From the NCBI GenBank assembly GCA_951217055.1, contig OX578282.1, positions 18,465,106 through 18,529,105 on the forward strand: a stretch of DNA of 64,000 nucleotides, given 5' to 3'. The notes below the pieces were generated by a model that did no database searches, had not been told where the DNA came from, and saw nothing but the letters and a program-made list of their open reading frames with translations. Positions within the stretch are counted from its first letter, which is position 1; every line of letters starts with the position of its first letter. A program made the translations under genes and the position numbers. Shown in pieces: positions 50,366-62,643 of the stretch. This DNA is from Gerris lacustris. Lineage: Eukaryota > Arthropoda > Insecta > Hemiptera > Gerridae.

Positions 50366-50869
50366 CTCTGCTATATAGTTATTTTTACTGTAGTAACTCT
50401 GTAATTTTCCTCGCGACCTCCTTCTCAAAAAACCACTCTAACTGTCTTAAAATTCTTCAAGAGATTCCACTAACTTTTTTTTTTCAATCTAATTTATCCA
50501 AGGTCTAATTATTTATTTCTTCTTTCTTTCATATAATCTTCAACCAAACCATTAAGCAAGTATCAATTGTCGTTAAGTCCTTCTCAGAGTATCAGAAGTT
50601 AAGTATATCTTCTGTATAATTTATCAACTTTTTTTCCTTTTCTTCCTCAATTTTCTATTTTTTTTTTAATGCGAATTAATCTATAGAATGAAACGACCTA
50701 ATAGCTGATAGATCTGACTAAAAAAAACCTGTCTGAGGTCAATTTCTTTCCCAGATCAAATATAATACGACTTTCATTTCATTTTGATCAATTTCAATAA
50801 AGATGTTTCATATCAAAATTGATAACGTTATTACTTTTTTTACGAATACTTCGTGATTTATTCAATTCC
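50366..50869. other. Spacer, nothing recognised
   Basis: T-rich runs only. Confidence 0.5.
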
Positions 50870-51240
50870 CTTTAATTTTGTTTTTTACTTTGCACGTTTT
50901 AAAGTACCCGACCCAGAGTCCAAAAAAAAAAAAAAAAAAAAAAAAAAAAACGGAGGATCTAGTCTGTGAAAACTTGTGGAGCCTTAGGGCCAATTTTTGA
51001 TTAAATCACACCCCGAGGCGTAATCGAGATATTAATTTAAGCTCAAAATTTAGGGGTCACTGCTTCCCAACAATTCTGAAATACCGAGAGAAAAAAATTC
51101 GAAACGGTCCTGATGACTTAGTTATAAAATTCCCAAATGTAGTTCATATACGAGTAATTACAAATTTAAGCAAATAAGTTATATGAGAAATTCAAGTTCC
51201 TCGAGATATTATAAAAATACGTTTCTCCCCGCTAAAATGG
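50870..51240 (+). repeat. Family D fragment with a long A-run
   Basis: TTTGCACGTTTTAAAGTACCC, AGAGTCC followed by about 30 A (50921-50950), TCTAGTCTGTG, TTGTGGAGCC, CACACCCCGAGGCGTAATCG and TTTAGGGGTCACTGCTTCCC follow the family order. The head and tRNA-like module are gone. Confidence 0.7.
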
Positions 51241-51350
51241 AAACAATCACCTATTAAACCCTTAATACATTGAATGTAAGAAAGTTATTTTCGAGATTGT
51301 CGCACTGATTTTTTTTATATGTAAAGAACTCAATAGAAATAAATAGCCTA

Positions 51351-51612
51351 CAAGCTGGATACTTGTCTACTATCTTCAATCTGGATACTTGTCTAATACC
51401 TATACAAGCTGGATACTTGTCTACTATCTTCAATCTGGATACTTGTCTAATACCTATACAAGCTGGATACTTGTCTACTATCTTCAATCTGGATACTTGT
51501 CTAATACCTATACAAGCTGGATACTTGTCTACTATCTTCAATCTGGATACTTGTCTAATACCTATACAAGCTGGATACTTGTCTACTATCTTCAATCTGG
51601 ATACTTCAATCT
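51351..51612. repeat. 54-bp minisatellite (CTGGATACTTGTCTA units)
   Basis: CAAGCTGGATACTTGTC recurs at 51351, 51405, 51459, 51513 and 51567, exactly 54 bases apart. Each unit is two half-units (AAGCTGGATACTTGTCTACT and AATCTGGATACTTGTCTAAT). Because 54 is 18 codons, two plus frames and one minus frame stay open. The near identity of the units points to recent expansion. Confidence 0.95.
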
Positions 51613-51754
51613 GGAAAGAGACTAAAGAAGAAGAAGACCAGCATTAAGAAGTGTAATCTGAATCCTTACTACAATGAATCCTTCTCATTTGAAGTACCTT
51701 TCGAACAAATCCAGGTAAAAACAGTTTATAATCTAAATTTGGCCTAAAAAAAAT

Positions 51755-51960
51755 ATCCTAATACCTACAAGCTGGATATTTGTCTACTATCTTCAACCTA
51801 GATACTTGTATACTACCTACAAGCCGGATACTTGTCTACTATCTTCAATCTGGGTACTTTTTTAGCTTGTTGTGTGCCTACAAGGCGGATAATGTCAACT
51901 ATTAAAAAGCTGTAGATACTTGTCTAGTCCCTTCAAGATGGATACATATTGTCTACTAAT
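51755..51960. repeat. Degenerate continuation of the 54-bp minisatellite
   Basis: Diverged half-units (AAGCTGGATATTTGTCTACT, AAGCCGGATACTTGTCTACT, AATCTGGGTACTT, CAAGATGGATACATATTG) follow after about 140 bases of non-repeat sequence. This suggests the ancestral array, with the clean block at 51351 a later re-expansion. Confidence 0.8.
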
Positions 51961-53219
51961 GTACTGCATTATACTAATGTACTTGTAAGGCATAATACCT
52001 ATAGTCATTTTAATTCTTTTCACTAACAAAAATAATATAATTTTATAAAAATAAGCACATTCTTAGGCATTACATTCACCACTAGAATAATTATTCAGTA
52101 TCTCTCAATAATTGAATGTATAGAAATAGACAGGTTTCATTACACAAAACATAATATAAGGTTGTTGATTGATTATTGATTATAGATTATTGCACTTCAT
52201 ACAACTCACATCATATTCATAATAGAATGGAATGAATTACACTTTTTTTTATCGTTCCACCTGCTATTCAATAATAACTGTACATTCATAACTGATCTTC
52301 AAGTTGCCTTAAGTAAAAATAAATCTACATACATCAATCATCATATTGAATGAGAATCTAATAAAGTATTGATCAATATTAAATATATTCCCACGACTAA
52401 AAAAAAAAATATATATATATATTATATTTACTTTAGCAGTCTACACCTTAACTTTCAAAAGTTTTTTTAAAAAAAAAATATAATAATTTTCAGTGATTTT
52501 AAATCATATATAACTTTCATAGGAACATTATTTTTTCATTTATGAGAATGTTTCGCGGAGGGGAGAAAAAATAGAAGAAAAGAGTAAACGAAGCAAACGG
52601 TTTATTTTTATAACGGTGCTGGAAAAAGAGAATTTGCAGTGAACATCAAGAAGCATTAAATGATGCTGCACTCTTAATGGACAAAGATGGTTAAAACAAA
52701 TTTAACAAACATATTTTCTCACACTTCTACTATTTAATGTACAGATCTAACAATTATTTGTTTATAAAGTTTAAAAAAAGAAATAGTTTAAAAATTATTA
52801 TTGATTCTTTTTTAAATTGAATAATAAAATATCGGTGCGTTAAACTTTCTGACATACACAAGGATACTAAAATTAAATCTGATGTCTAATTTAAATAATT
52901 TTAATAAGTTTTTATTTATTTTAATAAATAATTTTTTAATAAGTGTTCAATACGTACTTGTTAACCTTTTTGTTTTGATTTCAGCGGAGACAAAGTTTTA
53001 TTAATATCTCAAAAAGTAGTGTTTTTTTAGTAAATTTAATATTTTAGACACCTTGTTTAGACATAATGAGGCCTCTAGGGAAAAATATAGCTAATTTAAG
53101 AAAAATGAAATAACATCAGATACTTTTCTGTTTGCCATTTAAAGACGCACCACTTAAGAGCATTGGTATAAGAGCCAGGAAGTCTTAATGTTGATTAATT
53201 GAAGTAGAAGTTAAAAATA
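51961..53219. other. Spacer, nothing recognised
   Basis: No gene or repeat family was recognised over about 1.25 kb. Confidence 0.5.
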
Positions 53220-53797
53220 GACTGCCAATTAGTGTGGCACATAGCTTCCTCGCATCCTATCATGTACTTTATTGTTATATTAACATTAAAATTATTGTTA
53301 TATTACTTTATTGTTATATTGTTTATTGTGTAAAAACTATTAATAGTTTTAGCGATCTTTAACACTTCATAGCGGTGTCGCTGTTGGTTTTACTAAAAAA
53401 ATTTAATTAAGAAAAATGTTTGTCGAATAGATGAAGTTAGATTTTTTTCCCGACCTAAAATTCCAATTTTAAATTTGAAGTTCACGTTTACGCGAGCGTT
53501 GCTCGTTAACGCTTGGACGAATAACGTTGTCTAACGAACTCGTCCTGGGCATTGGTAAAATGAACATGTCTACCAAATTTCATCAAAATCGGTCGACATT
53601 TACTCAAGTTATCGTCGCACGTTTCATAATTCGCGGACACACAGACCGACAGACAGACAGACAGACACGAGACCAAAAATGTTCCCTGATGTCTGAAACG
53701 GATTTCTGTCTTGGAATTTTTAAAATCGGAGGCATAAAAGTTTTTCGTTCACAAAAGTGAACATAATGCTTCCGTTACCTTCGGTAAGCTCGGAAGC
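53220..53797 (-). repeat. Family C modular repeat, full length, minus strand
   Basis: The best match to 17386-17948. On the minus strand it runs from the head (GCTTCCGAGCTTACC at 53797) through the GTCT stretch, the shared core and the tail to GACTGCC at 53220. The overlapping 77-codon frame is repeat-derived. Confidence 0.87.
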
Positions 53798-54371
53798 AAT
53801 AAAATCAATGAAAATTCAATTGATCTTAAATATAAAGAAGTTAAACTTTATGGAAATTGAAAAGAATATTACAAATTCATAGTGAAAACAGAAACAGAAT
53901 AAAAGATACGAAATCTATAATAGAATTATAGAAAAGCAAATCTGAAGCGGTGAGAGAGAAAGTTTTAAATCATTGACATATTGAAAGAAATAAAAATCGT
54001 GTAGTCTCAGACTTACAATATCTCAACGATGGATTGCAGTAAAAGGAAAGAAATGAAAAGAAAGTAATCAAAACTATCTCAATTAATCGTGAGTTATATC
54101 TCAATTAACTATTTTTCTGAAAGCAGAAATGTTTACAGTACAATATATCAATCATAGAATCATAGAAAGTTCCACTTTATGAGTTGTAAGTTGTCAGGAA
54201 TGGAACGGTATAAGCACACAGTAATTTTCAAATCATGACACAACTTTCAATTCCAACTATGAGCTCCCATTTTAGCTCGACTTACCGTGTAGTGTATACT
54301 GTATACTATTTTAAATTGCTATTATTTCAAAAAGGAAACAGTACTAACGATACATAGACTAAAATGTATAA
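53798..54371. other. Spacer, nothing recognised
   Basis: AT-rich sequence. Confidence 0.5.
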
Positions 54372-54448
54372 TCTATATATATATATTCGCTGGATACCGT
54401 GCGCATTTTATGCGAAATGTTTTTTTTTTTTTTTTTTTTTTTTTTTTT
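54372..54448 (+). other. Possible Helitron-type 5' end followed by a T-run
   Basis: TCTATATATATATATTCGC starts with TC and a TA-rich string, as many insect Helitron 5' ends do. GATACCGTGCGCATTTTATG and about 30 T follow. No matching CTRR 3' end was identified, so this is weak. Confidence 0.25.
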
Positions 54449-55428
54449 CATTTATAACTATATTGTTTTTTCACCTCAATGCAGTGAGCTAGGTAAAATT
54501 CCAACAAGCATGCTGTGTACCTTTGCTTACCACTAATTCACCCGGTTTTTCTCACCCCCATATCCTGCTTCCTCTTAAGATGGGCTCTTGAAATATCAAA
54601 CATAGAGTAAGCTTAAGTAGCTTAGGATACTGTAAAAACTTTAGCCCTTAATATTAAGCCTAGAAAAAAGAGGAGATCTTCAAAGTGCATATTTGGTACT
54701 ATAAGTGCCTGACTCACTCACTCATAATTAGGCACATTTGTAGCTGTACCGGTGTAATTCTTCGTCAGTAATGTATACATGGCAAAAATAAAGTGACCTT
54801 ACTCCCTCCAGAGTCCAGTAAAAAACCAAGACGACGTCCACGATGTTAAAGCTGAAAAAGGAATGATATCCCCAACAAAAACCTAACCATGGAAAAAGGG
54901 TTTCAAGTTCCAGACCCCCTCCCAAAAAAGACTGTCTATCAAAGTAGTGATTTCTACTTTGTGGACTGCTTGTTCTTTCTTTAGTTCATAACCACACTTC
55001 AATGCTAATTTCTTGGGCAACGCTGCTCTTTCATTTTGATTTCTTAATACTTGGCCACTTTATGAATGAAGCATAAAACATCAGTATCATGTGAACTCAC
55101 GTAGGAGCTACGTTGGTAAATGGCCGCCAAGTCTGCTTTATGCTTTATTTAGAAACTAATCAAAGTTTAGCAATGAAATAAAGAGCAGTGATGCTCATGA
55201 ACATAGGAGTGAAGTGAAATTATGGACTAAGCAGACTTAATCATAATGTAGGTATTACTACTTTGATAGCCTGACTTTTTTGGTAGGGGCTCTGGATTTC
55301 TGGATAACTAACACCTATTTGTTTGCAACACTTTTTAAATATGTTTAATAATAAATAAATATTATGAGATTTTCAGAAACCCGATGTTTATGAGCATTTT
55401 ATGTTCGCGAGTTTGAAGGACTGATTTC
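54449..55428. other. Spacer of mixed composition, nothing recognised
   Basis: Less AT-rich than most spacers. The minus-strand frame 54728-54925 (65 codons) is not supported by any family feature. Confidence 0.4.
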
Positions 55429-55432
55429 TTAA

Positions 55433-56040
55433 CCTTCGGGCGGGCGCGTGATATTGGTTAGCAGCAGCGGGCGCGCGGCGGCATTTACACCGCTTTTGTT
55501 TCCTTCCATATTTAATGCTTGTAGGTCCTTGTTTTTGTGGAAATTAGTTTCCTCAATAGGTAATTATAATAAAACATTCATTTCGAATTAATAAAAAATT
55601 ATTGAACACTTCTTTTTAAAAAACAAATTACACTTACGCATGTAGGTAACATTTTTTCAGGATTGTCATAAAAAAATACAAACGCAACTTCTAACACTTT
55701 CTCTCCTATCCTGGTATTGTAATAAATATTATGTATATGTAATTAGAAAATGTAACTCTTTTAAAATGATCAAATTCTTTTGCATAAGAATACAGTAAAC
55801 AACAAAAATATCTCTAATTTTTACACCGTACTAACGTGTGCACTATAGAGCTTGTCGATGTTCAAACTAAAGTGAGGGCGACCCGATCATGTTCCGAGTA
55901 TACCGATGGCTTTATTAAACCTAGGAAATAGTTATTGGAGAATACCTAGAAGAGCTGATAAGCTGGAATACTGTAAAATCAAAGGGGGCGTGTTTTTTCG
56001 AAAAGGCGGTGTAAATGCCGCCCGCGCGCCCGCCCGAAGG
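55433..56040. mobile_element. piggyBac-like MITE, 608 bp, TTAA target site
   Basis: Flanked by TTAA on both sides (55429-55432 and 56041-56044). The terminal inverted repeat CCTTCGGGCGGGCGCG is perfect over 16 bases, and a second inverted block (GGCGGCATTTACACCGC) lies further in at both ends. The TTAA TSD with CC-starting ends is the piggyBac signature. The AT-rich interior has no transposase. The 75-codon frame at 55906 runs through the right end and is spurious. Confidence 0.88.
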
Positions 56041-56059
56041 TTAATAAAATTATCTCCCA

Positions 56060-56400
56060 CTCGTAGTAGGAAGTGTTGTGATGGCGCGAAAACTCAAGAT
56101 TTTGGAGGAATGACTTATTTTAAGGTCCATTAAGTCCAAAAACGTGGTTTTAAAAAAATGGGTGTCGGTGGTCTGTTATCTGTGCTGACGCATGGGGCCT
56201 AAACTACTGACATTTGCCATATACATGTTTATAAAAATATTACTAGAGGCGAATTAAAAAACGACGATTTCAATTAAAAAATTCTAAAATACAGTCCATT
56301 TAAATAAAAATCAGACCATATGTGGGCTTCCAGGATAAACAAGTTTCCGAGATTGAAAATTTAATTTGATTTAGTTGAAAATCGAAAACGAAATCAAAAC
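56060..56400 (+). repeat. Family D fragment
   Basis: AGGAAGTGTTGTGATGGCGC, AAGGTCCATTAAGTCCAAAA, GTCTGTTATCTGTGCTGACG, GGGGCCTAAACTACTGAC and a broken GAAATTTGG region lie immediately right of the piggyBac-like element. Confidence 0.75.
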
Positions 56401-58069
56401 CTCCCATCCACCACTTGAACAATATTTCAATATGTTAAGTAATAAATGATTAAATCTGATAACAACAAATAAATAACATAATAAGATCGCTATATATCGA
56501 GAATAACAATAAATTACATCAATTCAATATGTAAAGCGTGTTTATGAAACATTAAATATTTCTTTATATTTATGAAATATAATTATTGAGTAATAAAGGT
56601 TGGTAAGTAGTAAATCAATTGAAATTATGAACACACTAAAAAAAAAGATATAATATGAGGAGGTTACATATTATTGTTTTTATTGCATTACCTCTTAAGG
56701 GTATATGATGTAAATACATAAAATACAAAAAGGAGGATAGAAGAAAAGTGATTTATAACAAAAAGATATTTCAGAGGTAGCCGGTTAAGTATTTTTTTTT
56801 TTTTTTAAAAAAAGCTCACGACTTTTAAAAAGGAACAAATTGAAAATGAAAAGGTAGAATTGAAAATGATATTAATACCCTGAAGGGGATTTTTATGAGA
56901 CGTAAGGGAACTTGAGAAGAGAATAGAGTAAAGGCAACACTTGAGTACGGTGGCTCAATAGTTCTCCAACTCGAAACCAAATAGAAAATTTATAAAAATA
57001 TAATGAAGATGTAAGTATAAGATAAAAACTTTAGAAAAAAGTTATTTTTTAGAAAAAAGTTATTTTCTACCGAACAGAAGCAGAAGAAGCAAAAAAAAAA
57101 ACCATCTATGTTATTAAAGTCTAAAAGCAAAATAAATTTAGAAAAAATAAATCTAAGTTATAGTTATTGGAAAATTAGAATCAAGTATACTAACTGAAGT
57201 TATTTCGTTTTTGCGTGCTGCGAAAGAAAACACTCAAGCTATTTAAGTAGTAAACAACAAAGTAATAATTTTTTTGTTAAAGGAAGAGTGAGAATAACTA
57301 CATAAAAATTAAGTAAAAAAATTGTTTGGCTGAGGTAGAAAAAGGAAAAAATTATGAGATGCCTTAGGGAAAATAATAAGTTCAAAACTGTAAAATTAGA
57401 TTCTAAAAAAATGTGGTAAAGCGAAGCGAAATACTAATTTCTATTAAGTAAGTACAAGTAAGAATGTAAATTTGTTACTTAAAGTTATGTTTATTATCTT
57501 TAAAAACAGCTGTTAAAGTGCAGTTAATTTAATAGTTTAATAATACTAGTTAGCTTTCTAATAATAACTTTAATACGATAAAAACAGAAGTAAAAAATTG
57601 TAAAGGAATATAAGCTTATGTTCGTGCACTTAAGCTATTCTTCATAGTTGGCAAATAATTGAAATTGGCCACTAAAATTAAACAAGGGCATGCCATAGCT
57701 TTAGGTATTTAAAATAACCAGTAGATATTTAATGCTTAATAAAAATGGGAGATTAGCCTTCCACGGGCTTATTCTGGGACTTAGCGGCTGTGTTTCCTAT
57801 AGAGCTTATAGGCCAAACTATTAAATGATAATCTTAAAGAGTTTCGTTTGCAAATCCTAAATTAAAACTAATCAGGGCGACATTATATGCATCATTCATT
57901 ACATTATTAAGAATACAATTTAATAACCTGCGAATCGCAGTTTGAAGTCTATTTATTGAATGCAAAAATAATTTTAGAAAAGGTGAACAACCAACTCTTT
58001 AAACGTTTAAATTTAATCTCATAAAGTTATAAATTGTGCGTATAATATATATGGCTCGTTATATAATTC
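56401..58069. other. AT-rich spacer, nothing recognised
   Basis: About 1.7 kb with no gene or repeat family recognised. Confidence 0.5.
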
Positions 58070-58445
58070 TAGTGACCACCGTAGTTGAGCCTACCACTTC
58101 AAGGATCGACTTTTAATCTTAAGGAATTGTGGTTAGGCCTCTAATTACTATTGTGGTTTGTAGTGATTACTATAGGTTCACCTTAAGGTCGCTAGATTAA
58201 CAAATAGTGGTTAGAACTTGAAGCTTATGACCTCTATGATTGATTCTTAGTTATTACTTACTGGTTTTCCTTATAGCCACTAGCTTGACTATTAGAAGTT
58301 GGAAGTTGAGCCTGAGATTATCAATTAATAAGTAAATGACCACCTATCTGACCACTATGATTAACTATTAGGTTTCGTTGAGCTTAAGGATTCTAAGTTT
58401 GACAATTAGTAGTTACAATTTTACCAATTAGGCCTTATAGAATAA
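58070..58445. repeat. Cryptically repetitive block (GACCAC / TTAGGCCT motifs)
   Basis: Short words (GTGACCACC, GACCACTAT, GTGGTTAG, TTAGGCCT, CTTAAGG, GATTATC/GATTACT) recur irregularly over about 370 bases without a fixed period, giving a texture unlike the flanks. No gene is encoded. Confidence 0.4.
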
Positions 58446-59008
58446 ATATTAATGTAATAATAACATTATTACAAATCAGTTATGATATAATAAACTTTTC
58501 CTACAGTTGACCGATAAAGTGGTTGTTATCGCACTCAAAATAGTACGCAAAACAGCAGATTCCTGCACTTACTACTTTACCGCACTCGTTTTACTTTACC
58601 GCATTCATTTTACTGCACTCCAGTGTTCCAACTTACGAACATAAAGAACTTAAATCTAAACAAAGATTAAATTATCCAAATTATAATAATAATAATGACA
58701 ACTAATGATTATTTTATAACTAACTATACATGATTTAAACATTATATATCAAATATAAAAATTTTAAAATATCAAAAAGTAAAGATAGACAATCCCAAAA
58801 ATCAAATCAAATGTGATGAGTAGGTGTTATGATAAAAAATAATAACAGCGCTTGGTCAGGTTTGCTGAATCAGGCAAAAAAAGGCAACACTGGCTATAAA
58901 CAGAACAGCTGGTTTAGTTGATATTGTAAAACCTTTTACATGTTGATGAACACTCTATTATTTTATATTTTATTTACAGATTAAAAACTATCTGTAGGAA
59001 ATATTTAA
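58446..59008. other. Spacer with a short CTTTACCGCA repeat
   Basis: At 58571-58622 TTACTTTACCGCA(C/T)TC is repeated about three times. Nothing else was recognised. Confidence 0.5.
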
Positions 59009-59133
59009 TGTGCAACTCGAGCTTAAAGTGTCTTTGCTGCACTCGAGAAACCTTTCCGCCCTCGCGCCTGCGGCTCGTGCGTAAACATTTCTCTCGAGTG
59101 CAGCAAAGTGTCACTTTGCGCACTAGTTGCACA
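59009..59133. repeat. Palindromic element terminus (TGTGCAACT ... AGTTGCACA)
   Basis: The outer arms TGTGCAACT/AGTTGCACA enclose a longer inner stem (CTTTGCTGCACTCGAGA facing TCTCGAGTGCAGCAAAG) around a GC-rich loop (CCGCCCTCGCGCCTGCGGC). The order resembles the palindromic regions that end the Crypton-like units at 6340-6470 and 6918-7021. Confidence 0.75.
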
Positions 59134-59639
59134 AAGAACTATTATAGACTTAATAAAAATAGAACAAGCATTGATTATTTAGAATTTTGAATTAGGGAAA
59201 AATACATCTACTGAATTAAATGTACTTATTACTTATAACACATTATGCTATATCCTTTAGAGTTTATTCACACAAAGATCCCTGAGGCTAGTTCTATTTT
59301 ACGATTTCAAAAGGTGTAATTACCCCATTCCTCAAAAGTACGTGAATACGCGCCAATTTCTACTCTCACCACTTTTGTGAACGGAGTATGGACCACCCAA
59401 CTTTCTTATTGTAAGTACCTTTCTTGAACCAAACATTGTATAAAACAAGGAACACTTTAACCCCTGAAGCATAGGTTTTGACTATGCAGTGCAAGCATTA
59501 GATATATCCTACAAAGGTGTGTAAGAAAAGTACTAATCTTAAAGTGAACTCTATTTTAACTGTAACAGATTAAAGTTTACAATACCTATAAATCTCGAAA
59601 CAAATCCTTCAAACCTATCTATTATCTTGAGTAATTTTT
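59134..59639. other. Spacer, nothing recognised
   Basis: No gene or repeat was recognised. Confidence 0.45.
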
Positions 59640-60124
59640 TTTACCCTTTTTTCCGTCACAAAAAATTGGAGGATACATTGAAAAAAAAACATACCAATCT
59701 GAAAAAAATTTCAAATAAAAAAAAACTGTGCATTACTGACTTACAGATTACAAACTCTTTCACTACAGTGCACGAGGAACACGACGTAATATGCAACAAG
59801 GAATGGTTTTGAAGATATACTTGAAGGGAGAAAAAAACACTATAAATATCTAAAAAATGAAATATTGCAGCTTGCGATTCCCAAAGACTTGTTCGAATGA
59901 AAAAAAACAAAAAAAAAACCTTAAAGCTTGTAACGACTCGCGCATATTTGCCGAAAAAAATTAATACGACGTTTCGTAACGGAGTCTCTTTGAAAAAAAT
60001 TCTAAAAGTAAAAGTCATCTCTGCCCCAAAGGGTCCATGAAAAAACTGGGAAGTCTTTAACCATCTTGTAAAAGACGAGCTTCAAATTGACAGTTATATA
60101 AGCGAAGGAAATAAATATAAATAA
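59640..60124 (+). pseudogene. Unidentified pseudogene of about 150 codons
   Basis: Successive plus-strand frames read as ordinary protein sequence but are broken by stops and by length changes at A-runs. Segments: KKLEDTLKKKHTNLKKI (about 59661-59715) to CITDLQITNSFTTVHEEHDV and a stop after CNKEWF; YKYLKNEILQLAIPKDLFE then TGA (about 59900); LKLVTTRAYLPKKINTTFRN (about 59925) on through VISAPKGP, TGA, KNWEVFNHLVKDELQIDSYI, ending TAA at 60122. An AATAAA follows at 60123. Whether this is a processed pseudogene or a transposon relic is open. The family is not recognised. Confidence 0.35.
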
Positions 60125-60794
60125 TAAAATATATTATGAAGATTTACTTGTTTTTAACTCTTCGACAGTAAAAACGTGTTTTCTTTATTTTTTTAAAGAA
60201 TATCTCCTTACATGCAATCAAACAAGATAATAATAATGATATTGAGAAGGCGTGGTAAATGCGTGGATAATATTGTGAAATATTGAGATAGTTGCGAGTA
60301 AACAAGAGTTTAGATTTATACGGGTAGTACAAGAAAAGGCCTTTAGGCTTCCAGAGGCTAGTAGGTCAAAATGAGCGAAATATTATCATTAACTTTACCT
60401 CGAGGAAAAATATATATATAAATATATTCTAACCACGTGCCATAAATATCATATTTACCTTAAAACGCAACCCAGGAAGAAATCAAAATCGAATTTATAT
60501 TCTTAAAAAATTACGGTAATACACGATTTTTTTTTTTTTTTTTTTTTTTTGAAAAAAAACTGAACAAAAATATATTTGGTACAATAAAGTATGAATGAAT
60601 TGGCTTTAAATTAAAATTTGACACACATTAGAAACGCGCCGCCGATATTAATCGAAAGGCTGTCAAATTTAATACTCATGTTTATATCACTCTATAGTCT
60701 ATAGAAATCCGTGATGGATTAAAGGTAATGCAACACCAAATTGGATTAACCATTTATCAGCTGAATTATGCACATTTTAAAGTTAAAAATGTTG
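60125..60794. other. Spacer, nothing recognised
   Basis: Includes a T-run of about 22 bases at 60529-60550. Confidence 0.5.
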
Positions 60795-61080
60795 TTTGAC
60801 GTCTTTTTTGAGTTTTTGGGGGGTAACGCCCTCAAATTTAAAGCTAAAATAAGTTTTCTTATCGGGATATGAGTTTTTTCGAATCCTCTATACTCTATGC
60901 CAAATTTGGCCAAATAGTTTAGGCTCCACGTATCTCACAGATAACAGATGACAGCTGACAGACATTTTTAGAAAACCACTTTTTGGGACCTCAAAACGTG
61001 TTAATTCATCAAAATCAATTTTTTTTCGCTATCCCAATACTTCCTCTTTATATAAATTAAGTAAATAAAAAAAGTAAAAG
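60795..61080 (-). repeat. Family D fragment, head side, minus strand
   Basis: GTTTTTGGGGGGTAACGCCC, TTTGGCCAAATAGTTTAGGC, TCTCACAGATAACAGATGAC and GGGACCTCAAAACGTGTT lie in the order of a minus-oriented copy. The GGCGCG block is eroded. Confidence 0.75.
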
Positions 61081-62560
61081 ACAAAAAGTAACAATAAAGA
61101 ATGTAAAAACAATAGTATGCATACATTAGAGAATAAATTAGAGATCTAGGACGACCAAATAGAAATACTTGTATAGCATTATAAAATTCCTGAATACTAT
61201 AATAGTTTTTAGTATTCCTTGGCTTAGTGCTTTTATACAATAATTAGGTATAATTAATTAGGTGAAAACCAACTGATAGAGGGCATCCTAAACTTTTATC
61301 AATCAATAAAACAATTTGTATAAAATTGTGTTGAGTGTTTGTAAAGAGATGATTTTTCGAAGAGTAATACATATCTTATAGCTATAAGAAATTAAACGCT
61401 GCCACCTTTTTACAGGAGAAAACCAAAATATAATTTGGAGGGGAGAGGGAAAAGCGACTAAATCTAGGAAAGACTCAAGATTGAGGAAACCTACTTTTTT
61501 TTATACACCTACTTTTTTTTTGTTCTTTTTAATATTATAGTAACCTTTCTATGCACTCGTGTCCATAAAGGCTGTAAATAAAAATAAATTCTACCTTTTC
61601 CTAAAATTAAATGTTACTTCCTTGATAAGCCACAGTTTGCACAAATGTTTGCAAATAATTCAGTGCGGAAGGAATATTTGCAGTGAGAACAAATATACTC
61701 CTGTCCTTCCTAATAATTTAATGAATTAGGAAGTACAACAACATAACGTTTTTTTTGTTACAGATTCAATTCAGGTATCGAGAAAAAAAAAAATGTCTGC
61801 TTAAAACGACGAAACGAAAATATATAGATGAATAATGTTTACTATACATAAAAATAATCAGATAAGGGTCCACCACAAAGAAAAATTATAAAAAAAAAGT
61901 CTGTTATTAAAAATATTTCTGTGTTATAAATCAAATTAGTAAGTGCATATAATATGTATATTGCTCCAGTAGTAAGTGATTCATTAAAGCTAAGTCATAT
62001 TACAAAAAGTTAATTTACTTTTTAAGATTTATTTATTAATTTAATTGTTTTAAGGCTGAATTTTAATTATTAATTAATTAAATGTAATATTATTGAAAAT
62101 TTAATAAACTCTCTAAAGTACAGGTATTAAAAGGTTTAAAATTAAATATCTTCTTCGTCTTAAACAACACCGAAACCTCACAGCAATAAATTACAAAGAG
62201 GAATAAAATTACTTACAGTATCGTTAAATTATAATGGTTTGAAAAAAAAATTCATCCTTGAAAGTGCATTATTTAGTTCTTACCTGAAACAAAAAGGAAC
62301 AGAGAAATATATATATTAGTTGGATTTATATAATAATAAATTATAAGAATAGCCATTAGTTATTTGGATAAACTAGATCCTGTTGTAAACACACAGTGAT
62401 AAGGATATGGTAAATGTATCACTGCAAACCTGAGCTAACATATCTCTAAAAAAATATAAAAAAAAAATAAAAAATAAAAAATAAAAAACAGAAAACACTA
62501 GTAATATGCTAAAATAGACCTGTACTTAAATCATACAGTGTATAGGATATTTAACCTTGA

Positions 62561-62563
<3 letters not shown>
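61081..62563. other. AT-rich spacer, nothing recognised
   Basis: About 1.5 kb without a supported gene or repeat. Confidence 0.5.

Positions 62564-62641
<78 letters not shown>
62564..62641. repeat. (TA)n tract
   Basis: About 78 bases of TA. The IY-rich frames on both strands are artefacts. Confidence 0.97.

Positions 62642-62643
<2 letters not shown>

Noticed and set aside
51254..51647. Frames on both strands encoding an 18-residue repeated peptide
   Set aside because: The same 54-bp tandem repeat is open in three frames at once, which is not a coding signature.
54728..54925. 65-codon minus-strand frame and similar short frames at 7871, 21608, 45260 and 61001
   Set aside because: There is no recognisable domain, no splice or poly(A) context, and lengths are expected by chance in AT-rich DNA.
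55906..56133. 75-codon frame with an arginine-rich GC-rich middle
   Set aside because: It overlaps the right terminal inverted repeat of the piggyBac-like element and runs into a family D repeat.
58070..58445. Nuclear copy of mitochondrial DNA
   Set aside because: No mitochondrial protein, rRNA or tRNA could be read in any frame or fold. The repetitiveness is unlike insect mitochondrial coding DNA.
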